Assembly: GCF_031583595.1 (NCBI RefSeq)
Contig: NZ_CP134145.1
Coordinates: forward strand, 4,216,001-4,280,000
Reading direction: 5' to 3'
DNA length: 64,000 nucleotides
Source of the DNA: Thalassotalea psychrophila
GTDB lineage: Bacteria > Pseudomonadota > Gammaproteobacteria > Enterobacterales > Alteromonadaceae
A program made the position numbers and the translations under genes. The notes below the pieces were generated by a model. It made no database searches. It was not told the origin of the DNA and was given only the letters and a program-made list of their open reading frames with translations. Of the stretch, positions 48,548 to 58,357 are shown piece after piece. Every line of letters begins with the position of its first letter. Positions within the stretch are counted from its first letter, which is position 1.

Positions 48548-48562
48548 TAGGGTCAGAGTCAG
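48548..48562. repeat. half copy of the dispersed palindromic repeat
   Basis: TAGGGTCAGAGTCAG is identical to the first 15 bases of the palindrome at 453-497, but the second arm is missing. It lies between the convergent rlmJ and recQ stop codons, the same kind of setting as the first copy. Confidence 0.75.
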
Positions 48563-48577
48563 TATTTAGACAGACTA

Positions 48578-50389
48578 TTAAGATTGCTCTTTAATCAAGT
48601 CAATAAACGCATTGCCATAACGAGCAAGCTTGGTATCACCAACACCGGTTATAGCTAAGAACTCTGTTGAGTTTCTTGGCTTCAAGCGGGCCATTTCAAT
48701 TAATGATGCATCGTTAAATACAATAAATGGTGCAATGTCTTCACTATCGGCAATTACTTTACGCAAAGTACGAAGCTGTTTAAACAAAACCTTGTCGTAA
48801 GCAGAGGTGGCTTTATTTTGCTGCCAATATCCTTGGCTTTGTAGTCTCGGCCTTGCCATCATTAATGGCTCAGAACCTTTGAGAGCGGATTTTGATGCAT
48901 TGGTTAAACACAGTGCTGATTGCTGTTCGATATCTTGCTGTAAAAAGCCTAAGTGAATTAATTGTCTAATAACTGAAAACCAATAACCGCGAGTTTTATC
49001 TTTACCAATACCAAAAGTACTTACTTTATTATGTTCTTTCTGGGTTATTTTCTCGAGTTCACGCCCTCTAAGCACATCAATAACATAATGGATATCACCA
49101 CTTTGATTGATTCTAAATACACACGACAGCACTTTTTGGGCATCAACTGTAGCGTCGTATCGACTTGGTGGATCTAAACAGATATCACAGTTACCACAAC
49201 CATTATTGGTGTATTCAGCGAAGTAATTGAGTAACACTTGTCTTCTGCAGGTTTGTGCTTCAGCAAAGCCTGACATGGCAGCAAAACGTTGTAATTCAAC
49301 ATTAATACGCTGCTCATTTTCATTTTGTGATATGCGCTTTTTTATGCGTTCAATGTCTTGGCTGTCATATAAAAATAGCGCTTCAGCTTTTAATCCATCG
49401 CGGCCTGCACGGCCTGTTTCTTGATAATAAGACTCCAGCGTTCTTGGCATATCATAATGCACCACAAAACGAACATTGGGTTTATTTATACCTAAGCCAA
49501 ACGCCACCGTAGCGACAACAATTTTGATATTGTCTTTGGTAAAGCCATCTTGAATAACACCGCGAATTTCAGTTTCCATGCCGGCATGATAACCGGCACA
49601 GTTATAACCTTTTGAAGCTAAAAAACCGCTTAATTTATCAACTTGCCAGCGACTGTTACAATAAATAATTCCGCTTTCATCACCCATTTCTTTCAAGTAT
49701 TCAATGAGCTGTGTCTCACCATTATATTTGTCCGCTAGGGTATAACGAATATTTGGTCGATCGAAACTGTCGAGCAACACATAAGGATTATTTAGTTGAA
49801 GCTGATTTAATATATCTTTACGGGTAGTCACATCGGCCGTAGCTGTTAACGCAATAACCGGCGTATAAGGAAAGTACTCTTTTAGCTTACCTAATTGCGT
49901 GTATGAAGGTCTAAAGTCATGACCCCATGAAGAAATGCAATGCGCTTCATCAATGGCAAAAAAGTTTATTTGCACTTGCTGTATGCTTTGCAAAAAATAA
50001 TGGTTTAACAATCGCTCCGGCGCTACATACAATATTTTTATTTCACCACTGCCAACCTTTTTCATGGTTTGGTTGATGGTTTGCCCATCTAAACTTGAAT
50101 TAATATAGGCCGCTGAGATCCCTTGACGACTTAAACCGTCAACTTGATCTTTCATTAAAGCAATTAATGGCGATACGACAATTGTTAAGCCCGGCATTAG
50201 AGTAGCTGGTAATTGATAACATAATGATTTACCACCACCTGTTGGCATTAATACCAAACAATCTCGACCTTGCAGTAACTGCTCGATAACTTGTTGTTGA
50301 CCAGAGCGGAAACTTTGATAACCAAAATGATGGTTCAAAGAATGGTGTAAGTCTGGCAATTTTTGTTCGGTACTAGCGTCAGATTTCAA
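48578..50389 (-). CDS. recQ: ATP-dependent DNA helicase RecQ
   Basis: A 603-residue superfamily 2 helicase: Walker [18 protein letters not shown] box [16 protein letters not shown], motif [12 protein letters not shown], the RecQ zinc site (CRRQ...CGNCDIC), a winged helix and a C-terminal HRDC domain ([12 protein letters not shown]). It unwinds 3'-5' in recombination and fork repair. The likely start is TTG at 50389, since the first ATG in frame is inside the Walker A region. Confidence 0.95.
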   Translation of the reverse strand: MKSDASTEQKLPDLHHSLNHHFGYQSFRSGQQQVIEQLLQGRDCLVLMPTGGGKSLCYQLPATLMPGLTIVVSPLIALMKDQVDGLSRQGISAAYINSSLDGQTINQTMKKVGSGEIKILYVAPERLLNHYFLQSIQQVQINFFAIDEAHCISSWGHDFRPSYTQLGKLKEYFPYTPVIALTATADVTTRKDILNQLQLNNPYVLLDSFDRPNIRYTLADKYNGETQLIEYLKEMGDESGIIYCNSRWQVDKLSGFLASKGYNCAGYHAGMETEIRGVIQDGFTKDNIKIVVATVAFGLGINKPNVRFVVHYDMPRTLESYYQETGRAGRDGLKAEALFLYDSQDIERIKKRISQNENEQRINVELQRFAAMSGFAEAQTCRRQVLLNYFAEYTNNGCGNCDICLDPPSRYDATVDAQKVLSCVFRINQSGDIHYVIDVLRGRELEKITQKEHNKVSTFGIGKDKTRGYWFSVIRQLIHLGFLQQDIEQQSALCLTNASKSALKGSEPLMMARPRLQSQGYWQQNKATSAYDKVLFKQLRTLRKVIADSEDIAPFIVFNDASLIEMARLKPRNSTEFLAITGVGDTKLARYGNAFIDLIKEQS

Positions 50390-50508
50390 GAGATTATCGT
50401 TATTATTAGGTGATTATTATCATTTTAACCTAGCTCATCAGTTGATCGATAGACTTTTCTTGTAACTAAGTTACTCTACACCTAGAAACGCTTACTTTTG
50501 AGGATGTT

Positions 50509-50961
50509 ATGGAAAAACAATTTATTTTCGAGCAAATAACTGAGATGTGGAACAACCACATTCCTTTTAATTCATTACTAGGTTTCACCATCACTCAGAT
50601 GACTGAAGAATATGCTGAAATCCAGTTTGATTGGCAAGACAAGTTGATGGGGAATCCAATCCAAAAAATTCTCCATGGCGGCGTTACTGCATCTGTCTTA
50701 GATATGGTTGGTGGCGTCGTTATTTCAGCTAATTTGATCGGTAGAATAAATAAACCTGACAAGAAAAAAATAGCCGATAAGTTAAGTAAATTTTGTACCA
50801 TCGATTTGCGTACCGATTATCTTCGCCCTGGCAAAGGTAAGTCATTTGTTGCAACAGCACGTATCATTCGTCATGGCAGTAAAGTAGCGGTTGCACGCAT
50901 GGAACTGCACAATGAAAAAGGCGAACACATCGCCTTTGGTACAGGAACCTATATGGTTTAA
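50509..50961 (+). CDS. yigI: hot-dog thioesterase YigI-like
   Basis: A 150-residue PaaI-like thioesterase with KILHGGVTASVLDMVGG (catalytic region with HGG) and TDYLRPGKG in the second half. It probably hydrolyses medium-chain acyl-CoA. GAGGATG precedes the ATG. In E. coli yigI also lies near rarD and recQ; here it sits between recQ (divergent) and rarD (same strand). pldA, which sits in that cluster in E. coli, is absent. Confidence 0.85.
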   Translation: MEKQFIFEQITEMWNNHIPFNSLLGFTITQMTEEYAEIQFDWQDKLMGNPIQKILHGGVTASVLDMVGGVVISANLIGRINKPDKKKIADKLSKFCTIDLRTDYLRPGKGKSFVATARIIRHGSKVAVARMELHNEKGEHIAFGTGTYMV

Positions 50962-51069
50962 TTGTTTATGCCAGTTTCATTAAGTAATTAAATTGGTATT
51001 ACTATCAAATAGCCACTTATATGTTAGAATCGGCGCAAATATGCTTCCTCAATAAATGGCTGTAAAATT

Positions 51070-51972
51070 ATGACGCAAGTAAATGAAAATAAGAGTGGTG
51101 TATTAAACGCACTTGCTGCTTACGGCATGTGGGGATTGGCTCCATTATATTTCAAACTACTTGAGCATGTTTCGGCTCCAGAAATATTAGTACACCGCAT
51201 TATTTGGTCGTTTGCCCTTCTGGTTATCATTGTATTAGCTATGGGGAATTGGCGCAAAGTACAGCGCATACTGGTTAACCCTAAGATGCTCGCCTGGTTG
51301 TTGTTAACTTCGGTAATTCTGGGGGCTAATTGGCTAATATTCATCTGGGCAATTAATAATAATTACTTGCTCGAAGCTAGTCTTGGCTATTTTATTAACC
51401 CGCTGTTTTCAGTTGCATTAGGCATGCTATTTCTAGGTGAACGATTACGAAAGTGGCAGAAAATTGCGGTGATTTTCGCCTTGTGTGGCGTGATTATTCA
51501 ATTGATTAGTATTGGCAGCATACCGGTAATAGCTCTTGGCCTTGCAGGAACGTTTGGTATCTATGGGCTATTTCGTAAAAAATTAATGGTCGAATCAGTG
51601 CCAGGGTTATTAATAGAATCAGCATTAATGCTACCTTTAGGAATTGCTTATTGGCTTTTTTACATGGATACACCAACAAGCAATATGATGCTTAATGACA
51701 GCCAGTTAAACATCACTCTAATTGCCGCAGGTTTAGTCACCACTGCACCATTAATTTGCTTTACTGCTGCCGCTAAAAGGCTATCGTTAGCTACTTTAGG
51801 ATTCTTTCAATACCTTGGCCCAACACTAATGTTTATATTGGCGATTGTATTGTATAAAGAACAGCTTATTTTTGAAAAGTTACTAACCTTCGTATTTATT
51901 TGGATTGCGATTGCAATTTACAGTTGGGATTCTATCCGTAAACTAAAAGCGGCAAAGCGGGCAAAAGTTTAA
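51070..51972 (+). CDS. rarD: EamA-family transporter RarD
   Basis: A 300-residue drug/metabolite transporter with ten hydrophobic segments. The N-terminal AAYGMWGLAPLYFKLL and LGANWLIFIWAINN segments, and LGYFINPLFSVALGMLFLGERL, are RarD signatures. The substrate is unknown. It lies 108 bases after yigI on the same strand. Confidence 0.92.
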   Translation: MTQVNENKSGVLNALAAYGMWGLAPLYFKLLEHVSAPEILVHRIIWSFALLVIIVLAMGNWRKVQRILVNPKMLAWLLLTSVILGANWLIFIWAINNNYLLEASLGYFINPLFSVALGMLFLGERLRKWQKIAVIFALCGVIIQLISIGSIPVIALGLAGTFGIYGLFRKKLMVESVPGLLIESALMLPLGIAYWLFYMDTPTSNMMLNDSQLNITLIAAGLVTTAPLICFTAAAKRLSLATLGFFQYLGPTLMFILAIVLYKEQLIFEKLLTFVFIWIAIAIYSWDSIRKLKAAKRAKV

Positions 51973-51979
51973 GTGCTTT

Positions 51980-52014
51980 CTGAGGAAATTTATTCCATGA
52001 ACATATTTCCTCAG
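51980..52014. terminator. hairpin between convergent rarD and uvrD
   Basis: A 10-bp perfect stem (CTGAGGAAAT with ATTTCCTCAG) and 15-base loop, 7 bases past rarD and 15 before the end of uvrD. No strong T-run, so it is a possible rather than certain two-way terminator. Confidence 0.5.
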
Positions 52015-52029
52015 TTATACACTATTGTA

Positions 52030-54201
52030 CTAAATCGCCTCTAATCTAGCGTAAGCAACAACCAACCACTTAGTCCCATGCGCCTCAAAATTAACTTGAA
52101 CACGTGACTGTGCACCAGTGCCTTCAAAGTTTAATACTACACCTTCACCAAATTTTTGATGCATTACCCTCTGCCCTAATTTAAAGCCAGTATTTTCAAA
52201 GGTTTCCATAGTAATAGTATTGCTAAACCGGCCAGTCGTTTTCGGTTTAGCCACTTGGTTTTTCATCCGTATTTCGTCAATGAACTTATCTGGAATTTCT
52301 TTTAAGAAACGACTTTGACGATGATACTTCTCTTGCCCGTATAAACGACGTGATTCAGCATGGGTTAAATACAGTTTTTTCATTGCCCGTGTCATGCCAA
52401 CATAACAAAGACGGCGTTCTTCTTCTAAGCGAACAATGTCTTCAGCAGATTGCTGTGACGGGAACATCCCCTCTTCCATACCCACAATGAACACAAGTGG
52501 AAATTCTAAGCCTTTAGCTGAATGCAGTGTCATTAATTGGACTGCAGACTCATATTCGTCAGCTTGTGACTCTCCGGCTTCAAGCGAAGCATGAGTTAAA
52601 AATGCAGTAAGTGGCGTTAGCTCTTCTTCAACTTCCGGGTCAACTTCATAGGTAGAACAAGCAGTGACTAATTCATTTAAGTTTTCTATTCTTGCTGCCG
52701 CACGCTCACCCTTTTCAGCTTGATACATAGCTTTTAAACCACTGTGCTGAATTACGTGATTAGCTTGTTGGTCTAAATTTAAATTAGTTGAATCATCTTC
52801 AAGTTGTAAAATTAATTCAACAAACGCTTTAATTGACTTAGCACTTCGACCCGCTAACTCGTTTTGCTCAATCATATATATACAAGCATCCCAGAGTGTA
52901 GAGCCTTGGCTTCTTGCACAATCTCGAATTAGTGTTAACGCTTTATTACCAATACCACGAGTTGGCGTATTGATAATACGTTCAAATGAAGCATCGTCAT
53001 TACGATTATTAATTAAGCGTAAGTACGCTAATGCGTCTTTAATCTCTTGTCGTTCAAAGAAGCGTAAACCACCATAAATTCGATACGGTAAGCGTGCTTG
53101 TAATAACGCTTCTTCTAGTAAGCGCGATTGCGCATTCGAGCGATACAGTAAAGCAACATCATCTAATGAATTGCCATCTTCAAGCCATTGCTTAATGCGA
53201 CCTGAAATAAACCTTGCTTCATCAATTTCATTAAATGCGGTATACAACGAAATAGTTTCACCGGCATCATCTTCAGTCCATAAATCCTTGCCTAATCGGT
53301 TATTGTTATTGGTAATTAACGCATTAGCAGCATTTAGGATATTAGCGGTTGAACGATAATTTTGTTCTAAGCGAATTGTTTCAGCATCAAAGTCTTTCAC
53401 AAAGCGTTGAATGTTTTCAATTTTTGCACCGCGCCAGCCGTAAATAGACTGATCATCATCACCAACAATCATCACGTTACCGTGCTTTTTACCGAGCATA
53501 TTTAGCCAAGCATATTGGATAGCATTAGTATCTTGAAATTCGTCTACGAGTATACGAGTGAAACGTTGTTGGTAATGCTCTAATAATATTGGATTATTTA
53601 ACCAAAGTTCGTGCGCGCGTAATAACAGCTCAGCGAAATCGACCAAGCCAGCACGATCACAAGTCTCTTGGTAGGTTTGATAAATTTTTACAAAAGTTTG
53701 CTCGGTTGGATCAAACTGACAATCAATATGTTGCGGCCTTAAGCCTTCATCTTTTTTACCATTGATATAATACATAGCTTGTTTAGCAGGCCATTTTTTC
53801 TCATCAAGTTGCAGCGATCGAACTACACGTTTGATCATGCGTAATTGATCATCAGAATCTAACACTTGAAATGTTTGCGGCAGTTTTGCTTCTTGAAAAT
53901 GCATTCTTAATAAACGGTGTGCCAACCCATGGAAAGTACCAACCCACATGCCATGAATATTGCCGCCAATAGATTGTTCAACACGACCACGCATTTCTGC
54001 TGCAGCTTTATTGGTGAAAGTTACAGAAAGAATACTATGTGGAGAAATTTGCTCAACTTGCACAAGCCAGGCAATGCGATGTACCAACACTCGAGTTTTA
54101 CCTGAGCCGGCACCTGCAAGTACCAACATATTTTTAGAAGGTGCAGCAACAGCATCACGTTGTTTATCATTTAAAGAGTCGAGTAATTCTGAAACATCCA
54201 T
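52030..54201 (-). CDS. uvrD: DNA helicase II UvrD
   Basis: A 723-residue superfamily 1 helicase: Walker A AGAGSGKTRVL, VDEFQDTN (motif II), GDDDQSIYGWRGA (motif III), LTLHSAKGLEF-type motif and VGMTRAMKKL (motif VI). It acts in nucleotide excision and mismatch repair. A LexA box 71-90 bases before the start indicates SOS control. The C-terminal tail ends in a tudor-like GQRVMHQKFGEGVVL segment that contacts RNA polymerase in relatives. Confidence 0.96.
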   Translation of the reverse strand: MDVSELLDSLNDKQRDAVAAPSKNMLVLAGAGSGKTRVLVHRIAWLVQVEQISPHSILSVTFTNKAAAEMRGRVEQSIGGNIHGMWVGTFHGLAHRLLRMHFQEAKLPQTFQVLDSDDQLRMIKRVVRSLQLDEKKWPAKQAMYYINGKKDEGLRPQHIDCQFDPTEQTFVKIYQTYQETCDRAGLVDFAELLLRAHELWLNNPILLEHYQQRFTRILVDEFQDTNAIQYAWLNMLGKKHGNVMIVGDDDQSIYGWRGAKIENIQRFVKDFDAETIRLEQNYRSTANILNAANALITNNNNRLGKDLWTEDDAGETISLYTAFNEIDEARFISGRIKQWLEDGNSLDDVALLYRSNAQSRLLEEALLQARLPYRIYGGLRFFERQEIKDALAYLRLINNRNDDASFERIINTPTRGIGNKALTLIRDCARSQGSTLWDACIYMIEQNELAGRSAKSIKAFVELILQLEDDSTNLNLDQQANHVIQHSGLKAMYQAEKGERAAARIENLNELVTACSTYEVDPEVEEELTPLTAFLTHASLEAGESQADEYESAVQLMTLHSAKGLEFPLVFIVGMEEGMFPSQQSAEDIVRLEEERRLCYVGMTRAMKKLYLTHAESRRLYGQEKYHRQSRFLKEIPDKFIDEIRMKNQVAKPKTTGRFSNTITMETFENTGFKLGQRVMHQKFGEGVVLNFEGTGAQSRVQVNFEAHGTKWLVVAYARLEAI

Positions 54202-54271
54202 AATTATTTTTATTCGCGTAAATTGAGAAAAAGAAAATTGTAATATCTGCTAGTATAACTAGCAAAACTAT

Positions 54272-54291
54272 CACTGTATGTAACAACAGTA
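54272..54291 (-). promoter_or_regulatory. LexA (SOS) box upstream of uvrD
   Basis: CTG at 54274-54276 and CAG at 54287-54289 are exactly 10 bases apart; the 20-base site matches the gammaproteobacterial LexA consensus at about 15 positions (all of CTGTAT and ACAGTA apart from the spacer). The distance from the uvrD start is 71-90 bases. Confidence 0.85.
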
Positions 54292-54453
54292 AACTAATAT
54301 TGAATACTACTGATTTTATCTGTATTTATACAGTAATTAAATATCTTCATTATCTTTGATATATCGCAAATAAATCACTAACAAATATCGGGTAATTTTC
54401 TAAAATTAACGCATACTTAAGAGCATGAGAGTAGTTTTAAGAAGTGAAATGCA

Positions 54454-54900
54454 ATGACTAGTATTACTAAAATAATGACAACAGAAGTATTAACATTAAC
54501 TCCTCAACATAGTTTGTCAGATGCTCGATTAATGATGATGGAAAATCGAATCAGACATATACCCATTGTTAATGAAAACAAAGAGCTTATGGGCCTAATC
54601 AGTCAACGAGATGTACTCGCTGCTGAAGAATCAAGTTTGTATGGCATTAAAAAAGATTTACGTCTTGAACGTGAGCAAAGTATCAAAATAGCGGATTTTT
54701 ATCACAACAATCTAGTTACCATTCCGCCGCAAGCATCTGTTCACCAAGCTGCTCTATATTTACAAAAACATAAAATAGGCTGCTTACCAGTTGTAGAAGA
54801 CAACAAGTTAAAAGGCCTAGTAACAGATAGTGACTTTGTAAATGTTGCGATTAATTTGTTGGAAGTAATGAATGAGCCAGAGGAAAACCAATATTCATAA
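54454..54900 (+). CDS. two-CBS-domain protein
   Basis: A 148-residue protein made of a CBS pair: the first repeat at MTTEVLTLTPQHSLSDARLMM (residues about 8-60), the second at LVTIPPQASVHQAALYLQKHKIGCLPVV (about 88-140). CBS pairs bind adenine nucleotides or other small ligands and act as sensors. No effector domain is attached; the partner is unknown. Confidence 0.9.
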   Translation: MTSITKIMTTEVLTLTPQHSLSDARLMMMENRIRHIPIVNENKELMGLISQRDVLAAEESSLYGIKKDLRLEREQSIKIADFYHNNLVTIPPQASVHQAALYLQKHKIGCLPVVEDNKLKGLVTDSDFVNVAINLLEVMNEPEENQYS

Positions 54901-54943
54901 AGTTTGTGCCCTTTTCAACTATACAATATTAGAAAAAGTACAA

Positions 54944-54991
54944 CGTCATCCCCCACGAGCGGAGCGAGATGAGGGACCTACTGCAGCGTAT
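54944..54991. repeat. dispersed repeat, copy 1 of an inverted pair
   Basis: Starts CGTCATCCC and contains AGGGACCT. With 55033-55079, its diverged reverse-complement copy (about 75 percent identity with one gap), it lies between the convergent CBS gene and the S10 peptidase. A roughly 41-base AT-rich spacer lies between the two copies. Confidence 0.75.
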
Positions 54992-55032
54992 TGTAAATTA
55001 ATAAAATAATTATCTTTTTTTATTACCACATT

Positions 55033-55079
55033 ATGCGTCAGGAGGTCCCTGATGTCGCTTAAGCTCCTCAGGGATGACG
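55033..55079. repeat. dispersed repeat, copy 2 of an inverted pair (reverse orientation)
   Basis: Ends GGGATGACG and contains AGGTCCCTGATGTCGC. Read on the minus strand it begins CGTCATCCC and aligns with 54944-54991. The pair could fold as one large hairpin in either transcript. Confidence 0.75.
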
Positions 55080-55122
55080 GCGTATTTTTTATAATTTGAT
55101 GACGATTATTGCCCCTCTACTT

Positions 55123-56637
55123 TTAGTATTTCGCCGCTTTATCTTTAGCTGGAATACTTGCCTTAATAAATGCACGTAAATCGTTATTTGATTTCTTTAG
55201 GTCTTCAGCACGTAAATACATCATATGACCACTTCGGTAACCTTGAAAACTTAAGCGCTGTTTCATTTTACTACTTGGGTCTAACTGCCACATTGTATAT
55301 TTAGCATCAAAGTAGTTAGTCGCACCATCAAAGTATCCGGCTTGTACCATTACGTTTAAATAAGGGTTTTGCGCCATAGCTAAACGTAAGTTTTCACCAG
55401 TTTTATTGTTTGTTCTATCCCACGGATGAACATTACCAAACATATTATATTTTATGTCGGTTTTGTAATTTAGCTCTTCACTCATGTAATAGTTAATTGC
55501 CGGGGTAAACGAATGCAACCATGAAGTAAGTTCAGAATTATAGTCTGGGCTGTCACCGACATCTTGTTTATCAATCCCCAAATAGCGAGAGTCTAAACGA
55601 CCGATAGTTTGGCCACGCTCCCGTAATAATTCCTTCCAAAAAAAGCGAGTCGAAATATCTAAATTTGATTTCAATACTACATCGATACTTAAGCCTGAAT
55701 ACTTCGCAACTTGCTCAGCAATTTTTTGCTTTTGCTCTGGTGCAATAAAACCGCCCATCGCTAATGCCGGTAAATACTCATTGATAGTAAAGGTTTCAAC
55801 TTCAGGTAATACCTCAGCTAAGTCTTTGCTTTGTAAGTCAGTTCCTAGCGCTTTATGGTACCAGGCTGCTGCGGCAAAATAAGGTAAACGGTTTGCAGCT
55901 TTAACCGGGCCATTGCGCTCAATACCAATATCAGTTGGTGACACTAAAACCACCCCATTTAAATACATCCATTGGCGACTTTGTAACTCAAGCGCTAAAC
56001 CTGAAACTCTGGTAGTTCCGTAGCTTTCGCCAATTAAATATTTAGGTGAGCGCCAGCGGTTGTTGCGTGTAACAAAAGTGTTCAACCATTCCGCTAAGTA
56101 TTTAACATCAGCATTAACACCAAAAAATAGTTTCTTCTGTTCTTCTTTTGAAGGCAGTTTACCTTCTTTATTTTTCAAAATTCGAGAGTAGCCAGTATTG
56201 ACAGGGTTAACAAATACGATATCTGCTGTATCTAAAACTGAATACGAATTAGTTTTAACACCATAAGGTTGCAGTGGGTAACCTTCAGGATCAACATTTA
56301 ATACACGAGGTCCAGTGTATGCAACATGCATCCAAACTGAGGCAGAGCCAGGACCACCATTAAATGAAATAAGTAACGGGCGAGATGATCTGTCTTTTAC
56401 ATCATCACGCTGATAATAGGTGTAATGCAACGCTGCGATCGCGTCTCCATTTTCATTCCAAACCGGTTGAGTACCAGCCGTTGCCGTGTAAGAAAATTTA
56501 TTTCCATTAACTTTAGTTTTATGTTTTGTAACTACTTTATGGTCAATTTCAAGGTTACGACTATTATCAGGTTCAGCAGAAAATGCCAGACTAGAAACAA
56601 AGTAAAGCATTGACGCTATTATTGTTAGGTTTTTCAT
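55123..56637 (-). CDS. secreted S10-family serine carboxypeptidase-like peptidase
   Basis: The 504-residue protein has a signal peptide (cleavage after AFSAE, residue about 21). FNGGPGSASVW is the oxyanion region, GESYGTTR holds the nucleophile Ser (near residue 205), and the Asp/His of the triad are in the C-terminal third (about DGATNYF and GYRSGHMMY). S10 enzymes remove C-terminal residues at acidic to neutral pH. A 276-base AT-rich upstream region holds no other clear feature. Confidence 0.92.
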   Translation of the reverse strand: MKNLTIIASMLYFVSSLAFSAEPDNSRNLEIDHKVVTKHKTKVNGNKFSYTATAGTQPVWNENGDAIAALHYTYYQRDDVKDRSSRPLLISFNGGPGSASVWMHVAYTGPRVLNVDPEGYPLQPYGVKTNSYSVLDTADIVFVNPVNTGYSRILKNKEGKLPSKEEQKKLFFGVNADVKYLAEWLNTFVTRNNRWRSPKYLIGESYGTTRVSGLALELQSRQWMYLNGVVLVSPTDIGIERNGPVKAANRLPYFAAAAWYHKALGTDLQSKDLAEVLPEVETFTINEYLPALAMGGFIAPEQKQKIAEQVAKYSGLSIDVVLKSNLDISTRFFWKELLRERGQTIGRLDSRYLGIDKQDVGDSPDYNSELTSWLHSFTPAINYYMSEELNYKTDIKYNMFGNVHPWDRTNNKTGENLRLAMAQNPYLNVMVQAGYFDGATNYFDAKYTMWQLDPSSKMKQRLSFQGYRSGHMMYLRAEDLKKSNNDLRAFIKASIPAKDKAAKY

Positions 56638-56913
56638 TTAGTTCTCATGATGATTAAGAATGTAATTAAGTTTATACCAATTCCAATAATTATGTGATCT
56701 ACTTTTTAGTTAGGAAAAAGGGATAAATACAAGACATAAAATATTATAAGTAGTTATTCTACTTAAAGATTTTATAACGCAGTAGTTATTCATTTTAACC
56801 AGTAAAAATGAGCAGATAATTAATGGACTTGGTATTAGTAGAATGTGACAGATAAGAAAATACAATACCATTGAGACAAAAGTGCTGAAACTTAGGCTAA
56901 ATGGCAGAAATGA

Positions 56914-57627
56914 TTAAAGAAAAATGCTCAATTGTTCAACATGATCAAATTCAGCATAAGGCAAAACCTTTAGCGGTTTCTTTTTAATGCCAAATTCATC
57001 GTTATTTATCCAAATGGTTTGGCAACCGGCTTGCAATGCACCATAAATATCGGCGTGGGTGCAGTCACCAATATGTAAGAGTTCATTGGTTTGAATATTA
57101 AGTTTATTACAAGCTTGTTCAAACATGTCGCTTTCAGGTTTTTGCAAGTTTCCATCACCCGCAAAAAAACTATGACTGAAATATTCACTAATGCCGATAT
57201 CTTCAATACTGACGTTACCATTTGAAATAGCGACCAAAGGAAATTTACTTTTTAATTTCATCAATAAATTTCTAACTGATTCAGGCACTTGTAAATTATT
57301 ACGATGAGATAAAAAGTATTCGAACGCTTGTGATGATTTTTGCTTAGCATCTATCTTAGAAAAGCCTAACTCTTCAAATCCAGATTGCATACAAGCAAGG
57401 CGTAAGGCGGTTACGTCATGACAAAGTTCTGGCTGATTAGTAAGGCAGACATTTCGATGCTGCCACCAAAAATCAGGACTTAATGTTGCACACACAGGTG
57501 CCACATCTTTAAGGTGTTGCTGTAATTCTTTCTCAGCTTTAGAAATAACCGGATAGTTGTCATATAAGGTGTCATCTAAATCAAAGCTTATTGCTTTAAA
57601 TGATGACAACCTTCGATAAAAACGCAC
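56914..57627 (-). CDS. yigB: HAD-family phosphatase YigB (FMN phosphatase-like)
   Basis: FDLDDTLYDN is HAD motif I, AISNGNV motif II, and GDCTHADIYGALQAG holds motif IV. YigB dephosphorylates FMN. The chosen GTG start at 57627 gives a product beginning RFYRRLSSF, as in E. coli YigB; a TTG at 57639 would overlap DUF484 by 11 bases. The gene follows DUF484 with the usual intervening xerC missing. Confidence 0.9.
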   Translation of the reverse strand: MRFYRRLSSFKAISFDLDDTLYDNYPVISKAEKELQQHLKDVAPVCATLSPDFWWQHRNVCLTNQPELCHDVTALRLACMQSGFEELGFSKIDAKQKSSQAFEYFLSHRNNLQVPESVRNLLMKLKSKFPLVAISNGNVSIEDIGISEYFSHSFFAGDGNLQKPESDMFEQACNKLNIQTNELLHIGDCTHADIYGALQAGCQTIWINNDEFGIKKKPLKVLPYAEFDHVEQLSIFL

Positions 57628-57628
57628 A

Positions 57629-58357
57629 TTAAAGCCCAATTTTCCGTAACTGTTGTACTAACAGTTTAGCAACAAGTGTGCGAAATTGGTTTAATAATAA
57701 TGTATCCATAGATGGGTTGAAGTGTTCTGCATCATTTGAGCTAATGGCAATGAAGCCTAGGCACTCATCACCTTCGGTTAACTGCACTAGTACTACTGAA
57801 CCTACTTCTTGCTCACCAAATACCAACTCTTTTTCTTGTTGCTGCAGACGGCCAAAGTAATAGTCTTTGCTATCAAAGCGCTTATTGATAACGGAACTAC
57901 AATCACTTTTAATAATAGAGTCATGGCCTATTTCAAAATCTTTATTGGTTAAATAAAGTTTAAAAGAAGCAAGATTCAATAGTTGAGTGGTAGTTTGAGT
58001 TAAGCAATCTAAGAAGTGAGATAAGTCGGAGCTTTCAATCAAACTTAAGTACAAATCATTATAAACGGTAAATAATCGCTCGTTGTGATTAGCTACGGTT
58101 AATAATTGAGTAATTTCTTCTTCAAGTAAATGAATTTTTTGACGTTGAATTTGTTGCTGTCTTTCAACTAATGAAACCACGCCACGCTTACTATCATTAA
58201 ATCGTAACGATGCAAGCAACTGTGGGTTTCTGCCGAAAAAACCTGGGTTATCTTGTAAGTAAGTAGTTACCAGCTCATCGTTAAGCACATCCATTTCTGC
58301 ATCCGCTGTCATCGGGTCTAGTACATTATTTTTATTTGCTACTTTGCTGTCACTCAT
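57629..58357 (-). CDS. DUF484 family protein
   Basis: The 242-residue protein has a [24 protein letters not shown]-terminal region and a GAF-like C-terminal domain, with a helical linker rich in Gln/Glu at about residues 70-95. DUF484 genes lie between dapF and xerC in most gammaproteobacteria, with no known function. It overlaps dapF by 4 bases (ATGA). Here the next gene is yigB, not xerC. Confidence 0.9.
   Translation of the reverse strand: MSDSKVANKNNVLDPMTADAEMDVLNDELVTTYLQDNPGFFGRNPQLLASLRFNDSKRGVVSLVERQQQIQRQKIHLLEEEITQLLTVANHNERLFTVYNDLYLSLIESSDLSHFLDCLTQTTTQLLNLASFKLYLTNKDFEIGHDSIIKSDCSSVINKRFDSKDYYFGRLQQQEKELVFGEQEVGSVVLVQLTEGDECLGFIAISSNDAEHFNPSMDTLLLNQFRTLVAKLLVQQLRKIGL

Noticed and set aside
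54320..54333. CTGTATTTATACAG, a second LexA-like site upstream of uvrD
   Set aside because: The CTG-CAG spacing is 8 bases, not 10, so it does not fit LexA binding.
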